Assembly: GCF_003171515.1 (NCBI RefSeq)
Contig: NC_089395.1
Location: forward strand, 1,550,001-1,614,000
Reading direction: 5' to 3'
DNA length: 64,000 bases
Origin: Pyrenophora tritici-repentis
Lineage: Eukaryota; Ascomycota; Dothideomycetes; Pleosporales; Pleosporaceae
Position numbers and translations under genes: made by a program. Below the pieces are notes generated by a model. The model was given only the letters and a program-made list of their open reading frames with translations, was not told the DNA's origin and did not search any database. Of the stretch, positions 10,816 to 20,894 are shown one piece after another (the stretch's first letter is position 1; every line of letters starts with the position of its first letter).

Positions 10816-11364
10816 TTACAATATGGCGGTGGCGTTCTCGGCCACGATATCAAACTCGCCCACATCGAAGAGGCTATGGGGGTAAATAACGTCGGCCCTA
10901 CCGGTGTAGTTGAATGTAGGCCTAGATTTTGTCAGCAGGCCATTCACAAACAGAACTAAATAAAGCAAAAGTGCGACTCACCTTGTCTTGCCATCTCCAA
11001 CCTGTACGAAGCTGACAAAAATCTGCGAGGGGTTGCTGTCGCTGTCCCCGAGTCTGGTGCTGAGCTTGGCCGCGACACCGTTGTTCTTGGGGCCCGAAAC
11101 GATGTCGCAGTCCGCGTACCAGTTTTCGAGCTTGTAACCACCATTCTCATAGCCTGAGCATCTTGCCGAGACGCCTGCGATGTTGTCCGCAGACGGAATT
11201 GTCACGTCGAAGCGGTAAGTGCACAGAGAGCGGATGCAGCTAGCATCCCATTTGAGAACCTTCCAGTACCAGTTGTTGGGGATGTTCGTATCGCGCTCCT
11301 GGAGGGCGACGGGTGATGCGAGCGCAGACGCGGAGAGGGCGAGAAGAGCGACGAATGAAACCAT
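10816..11364 (-). CDS. Small secreted protein, unknown family (candidate effector)
   Basis: Residues 1-17 (MVSFVALLALSASALAS) form a signal peptide, followed by PVALQERD. The first exon ends at AAGACAAG; a GT-AG intron (GTGAGT..AATCTAG) joins in frame to GCCTACATTCAACTACACC and the gene ends with TAA at 10816. The product is about 160 aa with four cysteines in the mature region (C..C in WDASCIRSLCTYRFD, then ARCSGYENGG and YADCDIVSG). The W.W..L.W...C....C.Y.F.V spacing resembles other fungal small secreted beta-sandwich proteins, including the Alt a 1 style, but I cannot assign the family. An N-glycosylation site (NAT) is near the C-terminus. Confidence 0.75.
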
Positions 11365-11482
11365 CTTGAATTATCTTGTTAGGATGGTGATTGGATTTGG
11401 TGCGAGAGCGAGTGAAAGGAGTATAAGGCAAATGAGGTGAGATTGGGTTGGATGTCGACTTGGGAGCCGTAGAGTGCCTCCC

Positions 11483-11490
11483 TTATATAC
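11483..11490 (-). promoter_or_regulatory. TATA-like box upstream of the small secreted protein gene
   Basis: GTATATAA on the minus strand lies about 120 bp upstream of the ATG at 11364. Its position fits a core promoter element. Confidence 0.4.
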
Positions 11491-13651
11491 CGTTCCTCGA
11501 TGCTTCAGGTTACTTCATCATAGTGCGATGACGGAGTGAAAGGCCCATGCGCGATTCGTATAAGGTCGCATCTCGGCATCTCGGCCTTGTGACAAGTGTA
11601 CCTAGACCCAACCAGAAATCGCTCGTTCAGAGGGGTAGGTGCTGCCCGTAGATCTCGCACTGTAGGGGTTAGGTCGCCCCTGCTAGGACCCTGCAAAGCC
11701 CCAATTATTAATTTTGGGGAAGCGGAAATACGATGCTACCGCAGTAAACGTGACATCGGCTAAATCCCCCGACAGACGTTAGCCTATTTTTAGAATCGCA
11801 TGTGCGACCACACTTGTGGTTAGAGCGTCTCTCGCAATTGCGCATAAACCTCATTACACTCTCCCATCGTGGCCTGGGCCTTCGCACTATCCAATTCTGA
11901 GGCCCCAAAATATCTCGTATCCGCAACTCGTATACGATGTGAAGAGACTTGACTCATGATCGTTGTGTACTATAAATACCCCTCATACGTCACTCGCAAA
12001 CAATCAATTACAACTTTACAGGAGCCATTATACAAGTTTTTGAAGAAGCTTTTTTTCTTTCTCCAGACTTCACCAATGACTGCGCGCTACAGCCGGCGCG
12101 CTGAGTGAATACCGACACATTGGAAATCAGCCGACGATACACGTTTCCGGGCACACACCGCTTGTCAAGACGAAACGCAATTCGAGCTTACCCATATGCT
12201 GTTCGGGAGCAACTGCTGCCGTCGACAAATACCTCGTTGGTCCCAACGAATTACCGTCTCACTGATCTGCAGGATTGGTAAGACATACGAGCTGCACTGG
12301 GCACTACGGGGCCAAAGTTCATGAGTGCGTTGCCCTTGAATCCGATAGGTACAGAGCGGGCCATGCACCATCTCTACTGTCCCTGATCAACACAGTTCCT
12401 TTGGGGGAAAATGACAGTCTGCATAGTCAATTATCTAACGCTACCCGAGCTCCAATAATCTACAGATCTAGCCACCGTTTGGTCTCCCTTTTATGATCCT
12501 TTTTTGTTTGTCTTGCCTGTTAAGCGTAGATTGATAGACCAGCTACATTTCTGTATAAAGCGTCAACATTTTGTTGTCATAAAACGTCCCTAGATAATCC
12601 GAACATGTAGTACACCCAAGTGTGAGATCAGTTCAAGCTCGGATAGTCGCGATATCGGTATAAAAGTTCTTGCAGTGGACCAAGAAAGCGCCCATAACTC
12701 CCACGGCCATAGCACAATCATTATGGGGTGACAGACGAACGGCAAAGATGATATTGTGCTATTTTGAGGCAATGGTGGGTAAAAACTGGAAAATAATGAG
12801 CTACCGAGTCTCGTAAAGATTGTGTACCCATCTGACATAGGCTCCGCCACTTCCCATTTGTCGCGACGAGAAAAGCGTCTTTCCCCATTATCACGAGTGT
12901 GAGGTTGCATCTTCGTACTCACGCCACATGCATGTAAGAGTGGTAAAATGGATGTGCCCCCGAATATCGACCGCTACTTCGTGATCTGCAGCGCTGCAAA
13001 ACGGGGACCACATGTGTTGTGGTGACGGCGTCCAAGGACATCTTAGGGCGCGGCCTGTAAGTTGATACAGTTGTAGAAGAGGTAGACTTTAGGCTTTAGA
13101 GGTAGAAGTTAGACGTTAGATGTACAGGTAGATTTTTAGTCGTTCCGCGGCCCAATATCCGGGGAAAGCACATCTGTAAAGTGTGTCATGCTAAGCTTTT
13201 CGTACGATGGCAGCGCCTGAGCGAGGTAGGTGCAGCAGAGTTGGTGTTATAGTGAGATACAGTCGTCAATCTTTCAGCTACAGTACACTGTGTCTGCTGT
13301 GGGCATCAGTGCAATCGCTCTGTTGTTACACACGGAGCTCAACACGTTAGCAGGACAAGATGCCATATCGGTCTACGACCCTAGTGAACACATCCTATGA
13401 ACCCAGCTGGTTTATGGGTCTTTGACTGCAGTTCAGCAGAACTTCTGTAGTGGCGTAGCGTTGTGAAGCGGCTATGCGCTGCGAAACCCTGGTGCCCGAA
13501 CCGCTACCTACACCAATGTCCGCCGCTGTCGGTCAGTGCACAGATCCCGAGTGTGTCGTTCACCTCTCATCCGCCGTAACCTACGCGATAATCAACTACA
13601 TTATAATATTTCAGTAGTATGCGCTATTTAGTAGTCAGGTACGTTAACTCT
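11491..13651. other. Gene-poor region, no feature seen
   Basis: About 2.1 kb without a supportable gene. A TATA-like ACTATAAATACC near 11970 is not followed by a usable reading frame. The region may hold old, decayed repeats, but I could not delimit any. Confidence 0.5.
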
Positions 13652-13984
13652 TTACTTATCTCTAGTAATATGAAGCATTAATCTATGCCCTCTTGGAGCA
13701 ATATTGAGCCGATCCTCAATCTCCATTTCCCATGGTTGCATCTCTGGACCAATATACAGCTTTAGACCTGCACGCATGATTGTGCTTACTGCTATATATA
13801 GCTCCTCCCATGCTAGGTTTTGCCCAACGCAATTTCGACGACCGACACTAAAAGGAGTCAAGGATCCTTCCATCGCCTGAGCATGAGAAGCAGAGTCAGG
13901 TAGAATCCATCGTTCAGGCAAAAACCGATCGGGGGTTGGAAAAATAGTAGGGTCCCTGTGGTGTAGCCAATTTTGCATACCAAC

Positions 13985-16900
13985 CAGACTCCGCAACAAT
14001 CAATCCAGATTGGTCAGATTGATTGATTTGATTGGTCATTTGGAGTTTTTACCAACTCAATCAACTCAATCTAAGCTTTTCAAAATAGCTAATCAAATCA
14101 ACTTGCGAAGGTCAGATTGATTGATTTGATTAGTTAGATTGATTTATTATTAACGAGTTGTAAGGCGAGTAGTGTCGTATTAAGAGAAGGTTTTTGGTGT
14201 TGAAGATAGTTATCTTGGACCCCTATCTCGCTTAGCTTGTGATCCCTGTCGGCCGGGCAAGCCAGTCTCTATGCATTCACTTCTCACCAGCTAGCTCTCC
14301 TCTTATAGGACTAGCTCCTTCTGCTTAGGGGCTAGCCTCTTCTAGGCTTCACCCCGCACCTATATAGCTAGTCCTTCGCTGTTCTTAATACAACAACGAT
14401 TTCGCTCACTCAGTTCCCTAATAATCCCTTACACACAACACTAGTTGCCTAGCTACCTATACAGACATTTTTCTTTAGTGTTTAGTATCGCCCACGATGG
14501 CCAAACGCTCTCGAGTTCCCACCAATACTGCTGCCGCCGCCGCCGCCGCCAAACGGGCGCGCCTATCAAGGCCCTCTGTCCTATCTCAGCGATCGCTGTC
14601 GCCTCAGGAAACCCTTGGCGCCGCCGTAAGCCAGGCCACAACGTTTGAGTCGCAATTTTTCGAGTCGCAAACAGAGGAGGAGGGTGCGGCTGAGGGCAGC
14701 CAGGCTGGTACAGCAGCAACAACAGAGGCTAGTGTTGATACAGAGCCTGATAATGGCGATAACTTTGACGGCATTAACTGGGATCGCCTCCCTCGGTTCA
14801 TGAAGCCTCTTACAACTGGGCGGCGCGTCAAGAGTTGGATCTTTCAACATGGATATCGCGTTGTTGAGCTCTACGATCAGAATCGAGTGTGGTTTGTATG
14901 CAAATACTGCCACATCCACAAGGTCATTGACACTGGCGGCAGTGGAGTTTTTGACGTATCAAAGGCCACCTCCTCAGCTGCAGCTCATCTTGGCCCTCAG
15001 AAACGAGGCCATGGCTTTACAAAAGACGGCCTGAAGCCTCGAAGAACAGGGCAGCAACTCTCTCTACGACAGACGCTGGAGACTGGTGTTGCAGTCTCTC
15101 AAGAGGCTGCCAACGCGATGGGCAACTTCAACATCCAGCAGTTTCGTGAAGTTGCAGTGTTCTGCCTTCTTGATAACAACTTGCCAATGGAGCTACTTGC
15201 AAGGCCGTCCTTTCGCGAGATGATTAGCCTTGCAAACCCAGAGGCAGAGGCAGCTTTGTGGGTAAGTCCTCGCAGTGTAGCTACCTACGCAATGCGCCTC
15301 TTCCAATATATGCAGCCACAGATTGTCTGCGCTCTGTCAGAAGCTGCAAGCAAGATCCACATAAGCTTTGATGGTTGGACGACAAAGGGTGGCAAGCGTG
15401 GATTCTTTGGAGTCGTTGCACACTTTGCTAACGCCTCTGGAGTGATACAAGATCTCCCCATCGCCCTCCCACATCTCGCAGGCTCTCATACTGGTGATGC
15501 TATCGCTGATACAATTAAAAAGACGCTCCAAGAATACAGTATTGGGAGTGATAAACTCGGCTACTTCGTCCTCGACAATGCTGCAAACAACGATACTGCA
15601 GTCTCCTCGCTCGCCCACGCGTACGACTTCAACGCTGCTCACCGACGCCTCCGCTGCGGCCCTCACACGCTTAACCTTATTGGCCAGGCAATTATCTTTG
15701 GCAGCAATCAAGAGGCGTATAACAACAACAACGACGAGCAGCTCCAAACAGAGGAGGTGTACATGCAGGAGTGGCGTCAAGAAGGGCCCTTAGGTGTACT
15801 TATCGACGTTATCAACCATATAAAAACGCCTCAACAACACGAAATTTTCCGAAGCTTCCAAACCGCCGCCAACGCCGAGTTGCCAGCTAGAGAGCGCCTC
15901 CACGTACTTGAGCCTGTGAAGCCTGTTGTTACACGCTGGAACTCTTACTACGCTGCCTTCAAACGCGCAACTCAACTCCAGGCAGCATACAACTCTTACG
16001 CTGAGCACTACATTAACGCACTCTCCCTTGAAGATCGCCGCGCTTGTCAACGTGGCAATAAACTCCCTGAAGCACCTAGTTGGATGAGATCAACAGGACT
16101 TACAGCTGCTGATTGGGCGGTGATAACAGAGTATCAGGACTGCCTAGAGCCGCTTAAGCTTGCTACGGAGAAGCTTGAGGGTCGCGGAAAGGCAGGCAAA
16201 TACGGCGCTATATATGAGACTATTCCTGTATTTGAATACGTACTTGGCGCGCTCGAAGCCCGTACGCGCTCGTACGAGCAAGTTGACTTCAACCCACCTG
16301 ATGCGCCTGAAGATCACCTCTTTGTTAACCTCCGCGCCGCCTGGAGTAAGGCCAACGATTACTACAACAAGCTCGATCGATCGCCAGCATACTACGCTGC
16401 TACCTGCCTCCATCCATACTACAAATACTACTGCGAGAACAGCTGGGTGGATAAGCCAGAATGGCTAACATCAGCCAACGCTGGCTTCCTGCAGCTCTGG
16501 CAGTCGTATAAGCCTCAACGTACACGTCCTCTATCTCAAACAACTGCAAAACCAAGGCATAGAGGAATAGATGATGTGATTGGCGCCCTCGTACGGCGCA
16601 ACAAGGCTCAGGTAGAGGCTGCCCACGACGATGAGTACGAGCGCTGGAGAACTCAAGAGCCAGAGTGGACAAGCGAACAGTATCTTAGCGATGGCCACCC
16701 AGTCAAGTACTGGATTCAATTACGCTCAAAATACCCGTGTTTAAGCCAGTTTGCGATTGATATACTCACGATACCAGCATCTAGTTGCGACTGCGAGAGG
16801 CTCTTTAGCGAGCTTGGCGATTTACTTGAGCCGCGCCGGCGAGCTCTTGGCAGCGAGTTACTTGCTGCCCTTCAGCTTGTACGTTCGTGGAGACGAGCTG

Positions 16901-17179
16901 GCTTTGACGGCTTGTACAACAACGGTGATGATGAAGATAAGTGGAGTGACGTCAAAGATGAGGAGATTGTACAACAGTACGATATAGAAGGCTGGAGTAC
17001 AACACCATAACCCCCTGTATACTACTTCTTAGCATCAATCAGCCAATCAACCAATCAATCGCAATCAATCTGCTCAAAAACCCTAACAATCAATCCGCAA
17101 TCAATCAGCAGCGTCGCCGCAAGCTAATCAAACCAATCGACAACCTTAAGATTGATTGATTTGATTGTTGCGGAGTCTG
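13985..17179 (+). mobile_element. Complete autonomous-looking hAT transposon inside the P450 gene
   Basis: Both ends carry the same terminal inverted repeat, starting CAGACTCCGCAACAATCAA. The element is flanked by a perfect 8-bp target duplication ATACCAAC (13977-13984 and 17180-17187). Subterminal regions on both sides are full of GATTGATT/AATCAATC motifs, likely transposase-binding sites. It contains one uninterrupted 837-codon transposase. Intact ORF, perfect target duplication and matching ends point to a recent insertion and possible activity. Confidence 0.95.
14497..17010 (+). CDS. hAT-family transposase
   Basis: The product has 837 aa, full length for the family. A basic N-terminal segment (AKRSRVP.. 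then an Ala run) may be a nuclear localisation signal. A BED-type zinc finger follows at about residues 130-175 (WFVCKYCHIHK .. AAAHL). The catalytic core shows HISFDGWTTKGGKRGFFGV (first Asp) and FVLDNAANND (second Asp), and the conserved VVTRWNSYYAAF block. The C-terminal dimerisation domain (residues ~745-815) has LSQFAIDILTIPASSCDCER and FSELGDLLEPRR. There are no stops or frameshifts. The start is the first ATG of the frame, about 510 bp inside the left terminus. The enzyme would cut and paste this element and possibly the related MITEs at 22705 and 23169. Confidence 0.95.
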   Translation: MAKRSRVPTNTAAAAAAAKRARLSRPSVLSQRSLSPQETLGAAVSQATTFESQFFESQTEEEGAAEGSQAGTAATTEASVDTEPDNGDNFDGINWDRLPRFMKPLTTGRRVKSWIFQHGYRVVELYDQNRVWFVCKYCHIHKVIDTGGSGVFDVSKATSSAAAHLGPQKRGHGFTKDGLKPRRTGQQLSLRQTLETGVAVSQEAANAMGNFNIQQFREVAVFCLLDNNLPMELLARPSFREMISLANPEAEAALWVSPRSVATYAMRLFQYMQPQIVCALSEAASKIHISFDGWTTKGGKRGFFGVVAHFANASGVIQDLPIALPHLAGSHTGDAIADTIKKTLQEYSIGSDKLGYFVLDNAANNDTAVSSLAHAYDFNAAHRRLRCGPHTLNLIGQAIIFGSNQEAYNNNNDEQLQTEEVYMQEWRQEGPLGVLIDVINHIKTPQQHEIFRSFQTAANAELPARERLHVLEPVKPVVTRWNSYYAAFKRATQLQAAYNSYAEHYINALSLEDRRACQRGNKLPEAPSWMRSTGLTAADWAVITEYQDCLEPLKLATEKLEGRGKAGKYGAIYETIPVFEYVLGALEARTRSYEQVDFNPPDAPEDHLFVNLRAAWSKANDYYNKLDRSPAYYAATCLHPYYKYYCENSWVDKPEWLTSANAGFLQLWQSYKPQRTRPLSQTTAKPRHRGIDDVIGALVRRNKAQVEAAHDDEYERWRTQEPEWTSEQYLSDGHPVKYWIQLRSKYPCLSQFAIDILTIPASSCDCERLFSELGDLLEPRRRALGSELLAALQLVRSWRRAGFDGLYNNGDDEDKWSDVKDEEIVQQYDIEGWSTTP

Positions 17180-18295
17180 ATACCAACAATCGTTCCTTTA
17201 GGCAAACTATACTCGCCTAATTGAAGTGGCTCCAGAAGAATGCGGGGAAGTGTTGACACGATAGTTGGGAAGAGCCGGAAGGTTTCTTTGATGACGACAT
17301 TCAGGTATGGATCTTGTCGCATGGCGGTAACGTCATCTGCGGGAATCGTTCTAATCGTGTCCCGTAACCGCTCTTGAACATGAAGATTTTCAGGAAGTGA
17401 AAGCGCATATAGAAGGTAAGTCAACGTCGATGAGGTAGTTCCACTGCCAGCAAACATGTAGCCCATCGCCTCTTCAATGAGCTCCTCATGGCTTAGTCGG
17501 CGACCAAGGAAAGTATCGATATCGGTAGCGACGGGAGACAATAAGTACTTGTTGTCCGCGGATGATTTTTCCAGGAAGTGATCTACCATGTTCCTGGATA
17601 GTTGTTCCCAGATTTGGTGACTGCGATAGGCATTGCCTATGAAGCCTGGTAGTTTAGTGCCAAGACCAGTTGACCCAAGAAAAGGAAACAAACTCTGCGG
17701 GAGAAAGACGAGAGCACTCCCATCCATAGCACGCAAGAGCTCCAACGAGGCCCCCATACCATCTATCCCGTCAAAGTCCTTTGCGAAAGCGGCTTTGCAG
17801 ATTGTTTCCAGGCTGAACAAAGCACACAACCTATATGCATCGGCAGTTCCTGAGGTCGAAGAACCAGCTTCAGAAATCAATCGATGTACAAGAGTATCCG
17901 CGTTCTTTTGGATCAAAGGGTCTAATCTGGCGATAGAGTTAAGTGCATATGGTGGACTACTTAGTTTCCGGCGCGCTGCGTGCTCGGAAGGGTTTCTATA
18001 CAAGTGTTAGAACCTTTACTGGTTATGACCATGGTCGTACTTGCGTCATCTGGAAAAGGTTATGCTTTCCGATCATCTTAACACCGTCGTAGAACGAGGG
18101 GTCTTTTAAAATCGTCTTTAGGTTGCAATACATCGTCCGTATATGTCTCCAGTCTGCAACGGAGACTTCATTGGGGCCGGTGCGGACAATGGATCCGTAT
18201 TTGCGATGGAGTTGCTCAAGTTCCTATACAAGAAGCGTTGTCAGATATTAGAAATAGTGTCATGATGGTTTTCGTGAACTCACATATACTCGACG

Positions 18296-18490
18296 TGTTG
18301 GTTGGCTTTGCACTAAGTGCGTAAAGGGAAATAACGATAACTAGTAATGCATTCTGTTCGGTGATGGTTCTTGTTGATTGTCTACGAACATAGCTGCTAC
18401 GAAGGTATACCTAAGCTCTGCGCAAGGTGGGCCGAAGTCGGGCCGAAGTGTCAAGCAGCCGACGTCTCTACCGATACTCACGATCCGACA
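18296..18490 (+). repeat. Solo LTR, family B, with 5-bp target duplication
   Basis: A TGTTGGTTGG..CGATCCGACA sequence of 195 bp is flanked by CGACG on both sides (18291-18295 and 18491-18495). It is the product of LTR-LTR recombination of a retroelement that had inserted at the 3' end of P450 exon 2. Same family as 22466-22656 and the fragment at 664-773. Confidence 0.92.
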
Positions 18491-18766
18491 CGACGGCCCT
18501 TTAATCCCTGTATGGCCATTGGCCATTTTGAAAGGCAGGCCCGGAAAGGTCCGGGCACGTGTCTTAATGGACTGAGGAGCAGACATCGCAGAAGCTATAC
18601 ACAATCCATGCATTAGCCAAAGCGTTAGTTGCGCGTGCAATAGCGCTAAGGCGAAAGGGAAATAATGCCTTACAAAGAACGTAATATAGCATACGCTTAG
18701 CACTACAGCCAAGCTAAGTACTTCAAAGCGCGATATGCTTTCGCTGCGAAGAAAGATGATAGCCAT

Positions 18767-19499
18767 GAATTTGTTGAGCAGGTCAACAGATAAAGATGGA
18801 AGTAGAGTTGAAGAAGCTCGGGACAGCTATCAGCCAATTGAATAAGAGGTTGATTTAGTTAGTTGAAACTAGATAAAGCAACCAGTACTATTGCGCAAGG
18901 AGAGCTCTATACTTAAGGTGTGAAGTAAGAGAGTCTTTGCGAAGAGCCATTTCGGGCGTTTCCTTCGACGAAGTGCGCCAAAGTAATCCGGAGATAACTG
19001 CCGATTCAGATTTACCTCAGCCAGCGGACTAATGTACATACTATACGGTTTGGCACGCGGATCCGGAGGGATTGTACAGTACTACAGATGCGGGATGCGG
19101 GATGCGAGGCTCTGGACTGTGTAGCTTGTTAACTACGCCGACACTAAGACACTACAACGGAGGAAATATTGAGCCGCTTACCGGCCAGTGAAGCTCTTTT
19201 ACTAAGAGGTGAGCGTCTTGTTCCAGCTTTGAACTAGTTTGACGGAAGTCTATCGACTTGTTGAATATGCCGCGATGCTTAACCGAACATGCATAAGACC
19301 TAGATCTGTCTAGCTCCCCACATGCGCTTGAAAAGTTAACCCAGCACCTCGCACGAGTCTACTCTGACGAATCAATAGGCTAATTTCATGCTCAATAGCA
19401 GTGTAAGGGGCAATGCTCGGGGAGCTATCGCACAGGTATACTGGAGTTGTATTCGATGGGGAAGAGAACCACAAGCTATCTCGTGCTGAAGGTTATTCG
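18767..19499. other. Intergenic, no feature seen
   Basis: The sequence upstream of the P450 start should include its promoter. A short GGGATGC tandem occurs near 19090. No gene is supported. Confidence 0.5.
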
Positions 19500-19513
19500 T
19501 ACGCTGGCAAATG

Positions 19514-19645
19514 GGTCGGGGTGTGGTTGGGGTTGGGTTAGAAATTTTGCGACCCCAACCCAACCCCAACCCATTTGTCAGCGCCAAGCTTAGGGTTGGG
19601 TTGGGGTTGGGTTGGGGTCGCACGGACCATGGGTTAGGGTTGGGT
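19514..19645. repeat. Left subterminal GGGTTGGG-type repeats of the H3-carrying element
   Basis: Runs of GGTTGGGTTGGGG and the complementary CCCAACCCAACCCC lie back to back and could fold as hairpins or G-quadruplexes. They mirror the array at the right end. Confidence 0.8.
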
Positions 19646-19811
19646 TATAGTAAAAAAATTGCAAGATGTATAATATAGATTTCAATAAAAGAAAAGTTTA
19701 TATAGTATCACAGTAGATTAACACAGTGTAGCATTAACTAGTTTCATTTATAATATACAGAGGCTTCGCCAGCTAGCATTTAAGCACGTGTATCTAGATA
19801 TATCTTATAAT

Positions 19812-20384
19812 CTAGAGAAAAGCTAGTAACTCGCGCGCAAAGTAGCGCCTAGCCAATTGAGAATCCTTCTCTTGAATAGTAACCCTCTTTGCGTGAATAG
19901 CATTGATGTTGCAGTCTATAAAAGTTATTAAATGAAAAATAGTATAGGGTAGATAGACTATACCCTCAAAATAACCAACTAAGAAAGCTTCTGTAGCTTC
20001 CTGAAGAGCTTCGATTGCAGATCGTTGAAAGCGGATATCGGCCTTGTGCACCTGTGCAAATTCGCGCACTACGCGGGAAAAGGGGAGTTTTCGCAAGAGT
20101 AGTTCAAAACCTCTCTGGTATCTCTTGATTTCCCGTAATGCGACAGCTAAGCTAAATTAGAAAATAGCTGTGATAAACGACTGTGATAACCTACTGCCTG
20201 CCTTAAACTTGCGCTTCTTCTTAACAGCTACAGGTGCCTTTCGCGTAGACTTTCCTGCTACTTGACGTCTAGCCTTACTAGCAAGGGCCTTCTGAGCCGG
20301 CTTGCCGCCAGTAACTGTCTTGCCATCAGGACCACCCCGGCCGGCTTTACCGGTGACCTTAGGCCGTGGTTTTGTCCTTGCCAT
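19812..20384 (-). CDS. Divergent histone H3-like protein encoded inside a hAT transposon
   Basis: Three exons (20195-20384, 19964-20146, 19812-19915) with two 48 bp GT-AG introns join to 158 aa with exact phase agreement; canonical H3 has 136. The tail starts MARTK, is about 18 residues longer than in H3 and is very rich in Lys/Arg ([20 protein letters not shown]). The junction reads [14 protein letters not shown], matching KPGTVALREIRRYQ of H3. The fold is complete: [54 protein letters not shown]. Loop 1 has normal H3 length, so it is not CENP-A-like. The C-terminal RGERA of H3 is replaced by [10 protein letters not shown]. My rough estimate is two thirds identity to H3 in the fold. An open frame despite this divergence suggests selection on the protein. 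It would act in the nucleus, in nucleosomes or as a decoy. The promoter lies in the ~510 bp shared with the divergent gene at 20895. Confidence 0.9.
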
Positions 20385-20894
20385 TGCGTAGTAGAGTAGA
20401 TGATGAACGTAGGCGACGTATGTGATTAATTACTGTGATAAATGTGGTCGACAATTAAGAAAGTAGTAGGCTGAAAGAGTTAGGTAGCTGGAAAGTTTGG
20501 GCGACGGCAATTTCCCGATTTCCGCACTAGTAAAGGCAGCAGCGCACGGACTGCATGACGTAATTTGCTGTTTCACGATCGCATACAACCATTTCTGTTG
20601 CAAAATCAGTAGCGAGCATATCATACAAACGTGTTAAACTGCTGTGATAAACGCCGAGCTCGCGCATGCGTACAGCCCAAAAATGAAGGAATCATCGATG
20701 TGTTGATCATTTTGGGTAATTTCCGCGTTTTCGCGCTAGCGCAGGCAGCAGCGCACGGACCATTTCTAGGTGAGCATAATGCTGTCTACCCATTTCTCCA
20801 GCCCCTGACGCCCAGTAACTCCCAACACCTAATAACTCTCTTTACTACATTGAAAACACCCCATTTACAACAGCGCATTATCACAGTCCCCGCC

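Larger units (their letters stand above)
13652..18766 (-). pseudogene. Cytochrome P450 monooxygenase, disrupted by a hAT transposon and a solo LTR
   Basis: Four exons can be traced: 18674-18766 (membrane anchor, FEVLSLAVVLSVCYITFF), 18594-18491 plus one base at 18290 (SPLRHVPGPF, then LKGRR), 18223-18045 (ELEQLHRKYGSIVRTGPNEV) and 17995 down to 13652. The last exon carries the I-helix AGSGTTSSTL, the ExxR helix KETFRLFP, FLPERW and the haem loop FSVGRRNCVGQNLA. A 195 bp solo LTR (18296-18490) sits one base before the exon 2 donor. A 3195 bp hAT element (13985-17179) sits in exon 4 between ..KGTIVG and MQNWLHHRDP. Without the two insertions and one copy of each target duplication, the exons sum to 505 codons with all phases matching. 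No other damage is visible, so the gene was probably functional until recently. Intron 3 has a GC-AG boundary. P450s of this type oxidise small hydrophobic or secondary-metabolite substrates at the ER membrane. Confidence 0.88.

Noticed and set aside
19812..20384. Centromeric H3 (CENP-A) for the transposon-borne histone
   Set aside because: Loop 1 ([11 protein letters not shown]) has canonical H3 length, and the tail/fold junction (KAGTVALREI) follows ordinary H3, so it is a derived H3 rather than CenH3.
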